DNA of 50,767 nucleotides, taken from SIG77 sp045589595 (lineage in GTDB: Bacteria > Verrucomicrobiota > Lentisphaeria > Victivallales > UBA1829). The notes below the pieces were generated by a model, which saw only the letters and a program-made list of their open reading frames with translations, ran no database searches and was not told the DNA's origin. The stretch covers positions 1-50,767 of the forward strand of contig JAZNPK010000016.1 in the NCBI GenBank assembly GCA_045589595.1, written 5' to 3'. Shown here piece after piece: positions 7,217 through 15,400 of the stretch. Numbering within the stretch: the first letter of the stretch is position 1; each line of letters begins with the position of its first letter. Position numbers and translations under genes: made by a program.

Positions 7217-8881
7217 TCAGTGGTGAATGGGATATGGTGCCGGTTTCCGGATCACGGTATCCACGCCGTCGAGAGCGGGATCGCGATGGGGGAAGTCGGC
7301 ATTGTAATGGAGTCCGCGGCTTTCTTTTCTGCTCATAGCGGAATCGATGATCAATTCAGCCACAGTTGCCATATTGCGTAATTCGATCAGGTCCTTCGTA
7401 AGATGGAAGTCCCAGTAATATTTTTCGATTTCCCGCTGGATCATTTTGATACGGGTCTTTGCCCGTTCCAGCCGTTTATTGGTGCGGTAGATCCCCACAT
7501 AGTCCCACATGAACCGGCGGATCTCCTCCCAGTTGTGGGAAATCACCACCTGTTCATCGGAAATGGAAGCATCGCCGCACGCCCAAAGCGGCACACGGTA
7601 CTCATTTCTGCCGCGCCGGAGATCGTCCAGATGAGCGGCAATATGTTCCGCGGCGCTGTCAGACACCACCACAGCTTCCAGCAGGCTGTTGGACGCCAAC
7701 CGGTTCGCGCCATGGAGACCGGTACAGGCAGTTTCGCCCACGGCATACAAACCGGAGATCCCGGTGAATCCGTTGGTATCGGTGCGGATCCCGCCGCAGC
7801 TGAAATGGGCAGCGGGGACCACGGGGATGGGATCTTTTGCCATATCCACACCCGCTTCCAGACATTTTGCATAAATATTCGGGAACCGTTTCCGGAGAAA
7901 TTCTTCCGTATGATGGCGCATATCAAGATAAACGCAGCTGTTGCCGGAGCGTTTCAATTCGTTATCGATAGCGCGTGCCACCACATCGCGCGGGGCAAGA
8001 CTTTTCATTTCGTGATAGTGCTGCATGAATTCCACCAGTTTTCCGTTGGCATCACGGATCTTGAGAACGCCGCCTTCGCCGCGGAGTGCCTCACTGATCA
8101 GAAAGGATGTCACTTTGGGCGAAAACAGGATCGTGGGGTGGAACTGATAAAATTCCATGTTGGCAATATCTGCAAACGCACGGTATCCGAGGGCGACACC
8201 TGCACCGCAGGCACCATCGGGATTACTGGTATAGAGATAGACTTTTCCGCATCCGCCTGTGGCAAGGGTGGTACTCAAACTGGTAAATGTCTCAACCCGG
8301 TTGTTGACTGCATCAAAGACGTAAGCCCCCAGACAACGGTTTTCCCCCGCGTAACCGAGACGCGTTGTGGAGATCAGGTCCACGGCGGCATGATTTTCAA
8401 ACACGCGGATCCGGTCATTTGCGCGGCACGCCTCTACCAGAGAACGCTCCACTTCCGCACCGGTGATATCTCCGGCATGAAGGATACGCCGTTTTTTGTG
8501 TCCGCCCTCTCTTCCGAGGTCAAATTCCTCTTCGCCGCCGGATCCCATTTCCGCCCGGGTGGTGAAATGTGTTCCGATATCGATCAGCCATTGGATACGC
8601 CGGGGACCTTTTTTCACGATATCCATCACGGCGTCCGGATTGCAGAGGTGGTCGCCTGCCGCCAGAGTATCTTCCAGATGTTCTTCAAAGGTATCATCCG
8701 CATCTGTAACACAGGCGATACCGCCCTGTGCCATTTTACTGTTGCAGTCATCTATGGCGCCCTTGGTCACGACAGCAATGGAACCGGTGGTCCGTTCTGC
8801 CAGCATCAGCGCGGTGGAAAGTCCAGCCAGACCACTGCCGATCACAAGGTGATCATAATAAATTTCTTTACTTGCTATCAT
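7217..8881 (-). CDS. nadB: L-aspartate oxidase
   Basis: NadB oxidises L-aspartate to iminoaspartate, the first step of de novo NAD synthesis, using FAD in the cytoplasm. The 554-residue protein shows the FAD-binding GSGLAG at 15-20, the KMAQGGIACV block near 49-58 shared with fumarate reductase flavoproteins, and near residue 370 the CGGIRTDTNG...GLYAVGETA...GANRLASNSLLEAVV region that closes the FAD site. The C-terminal helical domain is complete. nadA and nadC are not in the window. This is the first gene of the four-gene minus-strand operon, and a perfect 9-6-9 inverted repeat sits 23 bases upstream of its start, a good place for an operator. The Shine-Dalgarno is weak. Confidence 0.95.
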   Translation of the reverse strand: MIASKEIYYDHLVIGSGLAGLSTALMLAERTTGSIAVVTKGAIDDCNSKMAQGGIACVTDADDTFEEHLEDTLAAGDHLCNPDAVMDIVKKGPRRIQWLIDIGTHFTTRAEMGSGGEEEFDLGREGGHKKRRILHAGDITGAEVERSLVEACRANDRIRVFENHAAVDLISTTRLGYAGENRCLGAYVFDAVNNRVETFTSLSTTLATGGCGKVYLYTSNPDGACGAGVALGYRAFADIANMEFYQFHPTILFSPKVTSFLISEALRGEGGVLKIRDANGKLVEFMQHYHEMKSLAPRDVVARAIDNELKRSGNSCVYLDMRHHTEEFLRKRFPNIYAKCLEAGVDMAKDPIPVVPAAHFSCGGIRTDTNGFTGISGLYAVGETACTGLHGANRLASNSLLEAVVVSDSAAEHIAAHLDDLRRGRNEYRVPLWACGDASISDEQVVISHNWEEIRRFMWDYVGIYRTNKRLERAKTRIKMIQREIEKYYWDFHLTKDLIELRNMATVAELIIDSAMSRKESRGLHYNADFPHRDPALDGVDTVIRKPAPYPIHH

Positions 8882-8903
8882 GTTTCATCCATATTTTTTT
8901 TGC

Positions 8904-8927
8904 AATTTACACAATGCGGTGTAAATT
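8904..8927. promoter_or_regulatory. 24-bp perfect inverted repeat, candidate operator
   Basis: AATTTACAC (8904-8912) and GTGTAAATT (8919-8927) are perfect reverse complements around a 6-base spacer. The site lies in the divergent spacer between nadB and lnt. It has low GC and no T-run, so it is more like a protein-binding site than a terminator. NAD-synthesis genes are often controlled by NiaR, NadQ or NrtR-type repressors, but the motif was not matched to any of these. Confidence 0.5.
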
Positions 8928-8999
8928 AACATATCACGGAAATTGGTATTTTTCCAGTAAAAAAGAATATTTATTCGCAAGAAAGGGCGTTTTTTTGAT

Positions 9000-10979
9000 A
9001 TGACAGATACTGCAGAAACTGTATCCGGCGGCGAACTCTGCCGGATCTCTCCCAAAAGAACATTGCTGGAACTGCTGATCCTGATCCTGTCCGGATCCGG
9101 TATGACATTGGCATTTGCCCCGGTCAAACTGGGGATCATGGCATGGGTCTGTGTGATCCCGCTGATCTGGCTGTGTGCCAAACGCACCAAAAAACGCGCT
9201 TTTTTCTACGGTCTGGTCTGGGGCTATATGTGGCATGTCACCGGTACATTTTTTCTGCGCGAGATCATGTTTTTCATTCCCTTTGTCTTTGCCGTGGTGC
9301 TGGGATTGTTCAATGCGGTATTTGCCGCGTTCATCCCGGCGGTCTGCCGCAATCTGCTTTATCCGGCGGAGATACGGCGCAGCGATTTTGAAACGCGGGA
9401 AAAGTTTTTTCATTATCCGGTTTCCGGCGAGATCCTTGCCACATTCACACTGGCATCCATCTGGGTCCTGCTGGAATATATGCGATCCCATATTTTTACC
9501 GGATTCCCCTGGAATCTGCTGGGCGTATCCCAATGGAAAAGTTTTGCCCTGATCCAGATCTGTGAATATACCGGGGTGTACGGCGTTTCCTTCCTCGTGA
9601 TCCTGACCAATATCGCCGGATATTTCGCCATCCACGGTCTGCGTCACAGTCTGCCGGAAGGAAAATACAAACGCCCCTTCCCCCTGATCATTGCGATCCT
9701 TATGGTGATCTTTGCCAATGCAGCCGGACTGAATCTCTACCGTTCCGCTGTCAAAAACGCCAAAACTCAGAACATGACAGAAGCCTTTGCGGTGGGCGTG
9801 GTACAGCCTCATCTCTCCCAGCGGCGGGCGGGGACTGCACCGCAATCCGCAGAAGCACTTTCCACCTGCTACCGTCTGTCACAGGAATTGATCCAGAACG
9901 AAAAACTCAACATTGCAAACCAGCTTCAGGGCGGGAACAGCCGATCTGATCAGGGGTCCGGACTCTCCGATCTGGATAAAGCGAAATATCCCCTTCACCT
10001 GATCATCTGGCCGGAATCCGCCGTACCGCGGACTTATTACAATCAGGCACACTACGAAAAAATTCTGGATAACCTCAAAAAACAGTCGGTGATCAATCCC
10101 AATGCCGCCGCATCACTGCAGCAACTTCAGAAAAATCCGCCATTTGAATACCTTTACAGAAAAACGGTACGGAGCATGATGGCAGAATTTCCACAGGCGT
10201 CATTCCTCATCGGCACCCTCACTTTCGACCCGGACGGCTCCCATATCTATAACTCCGCATTGCTCCTTCAGCACGCAAAACAGGATCCGGCAAATTATAA
10301 ATACGATTACGATACCGCAGACGTTTATTCCAAAGTACACCTTGTCCCGTACGGCGAATTCGTGCCACTCGCATGGAAATATCCCGTCCTCGATAAATGG
10401 ATGGGACTGGGCAGAAGCCTCACGCCCGGCAGCGCGTTCAGACCCCTGACCGTCAAGCCCGGCATCAATGCAGGTGTTATGATCTGTTACGAAGACGTAT
10501 TCGCATATACCGCCCGGGAACTTGCCAGAAACGGCGCAAATTTCCTCGTGGTCGTCACCAATGACGCATGGTATCCCAAAAGTTCCGAACCCGAACAGCA
10601 TTATATCAATTCCATTTTCAGAACCATCGAAACAAGATTGCCGATGGTCCGCGCCGGAAATTCCGATTACTCCGTCCTGATCGATCCCTTCGGAAGACTT
10701 GCCGATTCCGTATTCAAACAGTTCGCATCCAATGGCGATGTCATCTTTCAGCCCGAACGGAAAAAAAGCGGCAGCGCAAAATTTATCGTGCCGGTCCCGA
10801 GACGACCGGTACAGACATTCTATACCAGATACGGCGATATGTTCGTCCTTCTCTGCGGGATGATCGCCGCCGTCGGAATCACTTTCACCCTCATCAAGTG
10901 GTTCCAGTTCTCACAGTCAATCCTCTCAAAAATCGACGAAGAACGGCAACGCATCCGCGAAAACTTCAAAAAATCCTGA
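9000..10979 (+). CDS. lnt: apolipoprotein N-acyltransferase
   Basis: Lnt adds the third acyl chain to the N-terminal cysteine of lipoproteins in the inner membrane. The 659-residue protein has hydrophobic segments in its first 250 residues and a periplasmic nitrilase-like domain. The catalytic triad is recognisable: Glu339 in IIWPESAVP, Lys445 in SKVHLVPYGE and Cys496 in VMICYEDV. A final membrane segment lies near 620-640, followed by a charged tail. It is about 150 residues longer than E. coli Lnt; part of the excess is a polar stretch between about 280 and 330 and another between 350 and 400, inside the nitrilase domain. The start has a GAAAGGG about 11 bases upstream. Its presence implies triacylated lipoproteins and hence an outer membrane. 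The gene is followed directly by the hairpin array. Confidence 0.92.
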   Translation: MTDTAETVSGGELCRISPKRTLLELLILILSGSGMTLAFAPVKLGIMAWVCVIPLIWLCAKRTKKRAFFYGLVWGYMWHVTGTFFLREIMFFIPFVFAVVLGLFNAVFAAFIPAVCRNLLYPAEIRRSDFETREKFFHYPVSGEILATFTLASIWVLLEYMRSHIFTGFPWNLLGVSQWKSFALIQICEYTGVYGVSFLVILTNIAGYFAIHGLRHSLPEGKYKRPFPLIIAILMVIFANAAGLNLYRSAVKNAKTQNMTEAFAVGVVQPHLSQRRAGTAPQSAEALSTCYRLSQELIQNEKLNIANQLQGGNSRSDQGSGLSDLDKAKYPLHLIIWPESAVPRTYYNQAHYEKILDNLKKQSVINPNAAASLQQLQKNPPFEYLYRKTVRSMMAEFPQASFLIGTLTFDPDGSHIYNSALLLQHAKQDPANYKYDYDTADVYSKVHLVPYGEFVPLAWKYPVLDKWMGLGRSLTPGSAFRPLTVKPGINAGVMICYEDVFAYTARELARNGANFLVVVTNDAWYPKSSEPEQHYINSIFRTIETRLPMVRAGNSDYSVLIDPFGRLADSVFKQFASNGDVIFQPERKKSGSAKFIVPVPRRPVQTFYTRYGDMFVLLCGMIAAVGITFTLIKWFQFSQSILSKIDEERQRIRENFKKS

Positions 10980-10980
10980 C

Positions 10981-12316
10981 ACACGCACAGTGTGCGCCAT
11001 ATAGTGCCATTGCGTAACGCTGTCGCTTACTTAATGGCACGATGAGGCAAATAAAGGTTTATCTTGTTTCTACCGTTTTTGCAACACCGTTGCAAAAACT
11101 TACGGCAGAAAACGCCGCACAAAGTGCAAGTTTTCTGCTCGCGTCAAGGGCTTTGCCCTTGCTGCGGTCCAGCGGCAGTCCGCTGGTCGCGCGAAAGCGC
11201 GAAACACACAGTGTGTGCCACACAGTGTGTGCCATGTAGTGCCTTCTCCCAACGCTTCGCTTGGTCAATGGCACGATGAGGCTATGAAAGGTTTTTCTTA
11301 TTTCTACCGTTTTTGCAACGCGTTGCAAAAACTTACGGCAGAAAACGCCGCACACAGTGTGTGCCATATAGTGCCATTGCGTAACGCTTCGCTTACGCAC
11401 AGTGTGTGCCATGTAGTGCCTTCTCCCAACGCTTCGCTTGGTCGTCGGCACGATGAGACTGTTTTGAGTTTTTTCTTATTTCTACCGTTTTTGCAACACC
11501 GTTGCAAAAACTTACGGCAGAAAACGCCGCACACAGTGTGTGCCACACAGTGTGTGCCATATAGTGCCATTGCGTAACGCTTCGCTTACGCACAGTGTGC
11601 GCCATATAGTGCCTTCTCCCAACGCTTCGCTTGGTCGTCGGCACGATGAGACGGTCAATGTTTGTTCGTTTTTCTACCGTTTTTGCAACGCGTTGCAAAA
11701 ACTTACGGCAGAAAACGCCGCACGACAGTGCAAGTTTTCTGCTCGCGTCAAGGGCTTTGCCCTTGCTGCGGTCCAGCGGCAGTCCGCTGGTCGCGCATCG
11801 CGCGAAACACACAGTGTGTGCCACACAGTGTGTGCCTTATTGTGCCTTCTCCCAACGCTAACGCTTGGTCGTCGTCACGATGAGGCTATGAAAGGTTTTT
11901 CTTATTTCTACCGTTTTTGCAACGCGTTGCAAAAACTTACGGCAGAAAACGCCGCACGACAGTGCAAGTTTTCTGCTCGCGTCAAGGGCTCGCCCTTGCC
12001 GTGGTGCAGCGGCGGAACGCTGCACACAGTGTGTGCCACACAGTGTGCGCCATATAGTGCCTTCTCCCAACGCTAACGCTTGGTCGTCGTCACACACAGT
12101 GTGTGCCATATAGTGCCATTGCGTAACGCTATCGCTTACTTAATGGCACGCTCGCTGATAAAGTTCTATTCTATTTCTTCCGTCAATGCTGCGCAGCAGC
12201 TTTGACTACGGCAGAAAACGCCGCACGCAGTGCAAGTTTTCTGCTCGCGTCAAGGGCTCGCCCTTGCTGCGGTCCAGCGGCAGTCCGCTGGTCGTGCGAA
12301 AGCGCGAAACAGGGTA
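10981..12316. repeat. mosaic array of palindromic modules, no gene
   Basis: About 1.3 kb without a credible gene, made of recurring modules. (a) ACACAGTGTGTGCC palindromes, often doubled. (b) GTGCCATT...AATGGCAC hairpins (first at 11004-11040) with inner GTAA/TTAC arms, or variants with CCAA/TTGG arms. (c) A 22-23 base palindrome, TTTTTGCAAC paired with GTTGCAAAAA, at 11076-11098, 11310-11331, 11488-11510, 11680-11701 and 11914-11935, flanked by CTACCG and CTTACGGCAG. (d) A module with CAAGGGC/GCCCTTG, CCAGCGG/CCGCTGG and TCGCG/CGCGA hairpins at about 11121-11205, 11725-11808 and 12227-12309, and a variant at 11959-12025. Successive (c) copies are 234, 178, 192 and 234 bases apart. At 12183-12206 (c) is replaced by a different palindrome. 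Reading frames here only translate the repeat. The array ends about 50 bases before the alpha-2-macroglobulin promoter. Confidence 0.85.
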
Positions 12317-12363
12317 AAAAATGTTCGATAAAAAATTTTTTTGAATTTTTTTCAAAAATCCGC

Positions 12364-12391
12364 TTGTATTTTCCGACATTTATGGTATACT
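12364..12391 (+). promoter_or_regulatory. promoter of the alpha-2-macroglobulin/pbpC operon
   Basis: TTGTAT (12364-12369), a 16-base spacer and TATACT (12386-12391). The predicted start of transcription, near 12398, lies at an in-frame ATG at 12396, so that ATG cannot be the start codon and the one at 12462 is chosen. Confidence 0.6.
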
Positions 12392-12461
12392 GCGGATGAA
12401 AGGCGAGGGGTCTTTCTTCGTCTCCGTTTTCTCTCCCAACCAAAAGGATGGTCCTATTATT

Positions 12462-15400
12462 ATGAAAGCATCACACCTGCTTGTCTACGCTCTGCTCGGC
12501 GGCACACTTGCCGCGTCCGCGACCTACAACATCATACAATTCAACGACTTGCGCAAACATCAAAAACCGCCGCAAGTTCCGGTTCAGCAAGCGGTGCAGC
12601 AGGCTGCTCCGTCTGTGGCGGCACCTGCAGCAGCGGAAAAGAAAAAAAAGAGTTTTATTCCGTACATCAGCAATAGTAATCTGAACAGCTGCAGAATCGT
12701 ATTTCCGTCAGATGCAGCAATTCCGGAGGGGAAATCGCCGGCTGATTTTTTCGTACTGGATCCGATGCCGGAAAATTTCGATGTCAAACAGAGTTACACT
12801 TCTCATCAATTTTATCTTTATGGTGATTTTCAGCCTCATCATACCTACCGGTTGAAGATCAAGCCGGGAATTGTACCGAAATCGGATGAGTATCTGGCAG
12901 TTGACAAGGAAATGGTTTTTGTGTTTCTGACGCCGGAAAAGGAACCGCTTCCCAATCGAGTTTCCGTTGAAACCCGGGCGGGTGCGTTGATCATTCCGTT
13001 TCATTCCAAAGTGCGTGAGTTGCCGATTTATCTTTCCAATCCCGGCAAAGAAGTGACACTGAAGATCTATAAAAATTATGAGAACCGTTTTCTGGAAGCG
13101 CTCACGCGTCTTCATGCTTCTTATCCCAGCCAGTTTTTGGAAAATCTGAGTCTGCATTCAGAGCTCAAAGTTCCTGTAAAAATGAAATCGAACAGTGCTG
13201 CGGTTTTCGGACTTGATCTTGACAAAGCAGGTATTCCGCATAAACCCGGTTTCTACCGTTTGGAGATGGAACTTACCGATTGTGATGACAAGCCTTATCA
13301 TTGGGAGGACTCGAAACGCGACTGGAAAAATCTGATCCTGACTGACCTTGCCGGTCATGTGACTTATGACACAAAAAACGTCACAGTTGCCGTCAATCAG
13401 ATTTCCACAACCAAACCGGTTGCCGGAGCAACGGTCAAATTTTACAGCTGGAAAAAACTACTTCTGAAAACGGCACAGACGGATGCTTCCGGTCTGGTCA
13501 GGATCTCCATCAGCGATATGCCCGTTGCCCAATATGGCAACTTGAAGTATGTCATTCTGGAAAAGGGAGATGACCGCAGCTGGGTCACCCTCTCCGGCAT
13601 TGAGTCCGATTCTGCCGACAAAGCGGAACGGGTATTTGTCTATACCGCCCGCGATATCTGCGCTCCCGGCGAAGATATGAATATTTTTGTGATGGCGCGA
13701 AACGCGAAAGACAATATTGTCAAAAAGGATCTGCCGTTGAAATGGATCATCCGGTATCCCAACTGGAAAACATTTGCGTCCGGTACGGTAAAAACGGATC
13801 AGAGCGGCAGTGCTTCATTCTCTGTCAAACTGCCGGCTGCGGCTCCGCTGGGACATTATAAAGTGGAGATCTGTTCCCCGGATGAAAAACAGTCTTATAC
13901 CGATCTTTCCTTCTCGGTTTCGGAATATATTCCGGATTCTATGAAGGTCAAACTGAATGGGATCCTGAAAGATCAGACCATTTCCGCCAAAGGGAATGTC
14001 AAATTTTATTTCGGCGCACCGGTGCACGGGGGAGACATCCGTCTGCTGCTGATCAGCGAATTCAGTCAATTCAGCCCGAAAGAGTTCAAAGATTACACCT
14101 TCAACGCACCGTTGCCGACCTATCCGGTGCCGCAGGAAAAATTCTGTTTGACGACGAAAATGGGGAATTTTAACAATTCCTTCAAGCTGCCGGAAAATAA
14201 AAATGTGTTCTGTCCGCTGCATATAACCATTTACGCGACCGCAAAAACAGCTACATCCGGCAGAAGTGTCACAGCAGTAACCTCGGGCAAAGATCTGGTG
14301 AAACACTATGCATCCTGCTATATCGGGGTCAAAACAACGGAACATTCCGAGAAAAAACGCACGTTCTCTGTGATCGCCGTGACGCCGGACGGCAAGAAAA
14401 TGGAATCCCCTGATATGACGCTGACTGCCCAGTTGCTCCGCAATGATTGGGAATATATCGTCTGCGAAAATCGCAGCGGTATGACCTATAAGTGGGAAGA
14501 AAAACAGTATCCCGTGGGCGAAGCGAAAAAACATGCACTTTCCAGCGGCACATTGAGTTTTGATCTTCCCCGGTCCGGGCACTACACGCTTCAGCTGAAA
14601 AACGATCAGAATGTTGTTGTAAGCAATTACAATTTCTGGTCTTATGCCGGTGAAGCCGGAGAACGGCTCTCCAATCCCAACGCCATCAACTTCAAACTTG
14701 ACCGGGAAAAAGTCATTCCGGGCGAAACGGTCAACATGACATTTTATGCGCCGGATGCAGGTTCCGCTATTCTTTCCACCGGTGTGACCGGGATCGATCA
14801 GAGCAGGACTTTTGCTGTGGTGAAGGGCGAAAACAAGCTCGCAGTGACAGTTCCGGCATCTGTTTCCACAGGCAGTTATTATACAAATCTGACTGTGGTG
14901 ACAAGTACCCGCCGTCTTTCCGGCATTGCGGAACTGATCGTGGATCAGACTGCGCGCCGTCTGAATGTGGCGATCTCTGCTCCGGAAAAAATCAATTCTG
15001 CCGCCACGGCAGATGTGAAAATCACGCTGAAAAACGCAAAAACCGGAAAACCTGCCGCCGGTACAGTACAGCTCTGGGCTGTCGATTCCGGCATTCTCGC
15101 GCTGACCGGATTCAAAACACCGGATCCGTTCAAGGCATTTTTCGGCAGAACAGACGATCCCATCTACACTGCAGATGAATACGACCGTATCTTCAATTCC
15201 ATAAAACTGGAACGGAAACTCATCGGCGGCGGCTGTATGTCGTCAGCCGCAAAAAAATATGCGCCTGAAAACGCCGAACAGCGGCAGGCTCCCGCCATTT
15301 TTATGTTGGATCGGATCCAGGTCCCTGCATCCGGTGAGATCACGATACCGGTCAAATTCCCTGCTCATACCGGCTCCATGCGGATCATGGCGACCGCATC

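Noticed and set aside
7403..8929. A 508-residue open frame antisense to nadB, and similar long antisense frames over the channel gene, recJ, addA, addB and the glycoside hydrolase
   Set aside because: Each lies opposite a clearly identified gene, lacks a ribosome site and has low-complexity His/Gly/Arg-rich composition typical of antisense shadows.
10981..12316. Possible CRISPR array, integron cassette array or genes such as 60-180-residue frames across the repeats
   Set aside because: Repeat units are themselves multi-hairpin and of uneven length, no constant direct repeat with equal spacers exists, there is no cas or integrase gene, and the frames merely translate the repeat in several phases.
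12396..12464. Earlier start for the alpha-2-macroglobulin gene at 12396
   Set aside because: The -10 box TATACT ends five bases before it, so the codon lies at the transcription start without a ribosome site.
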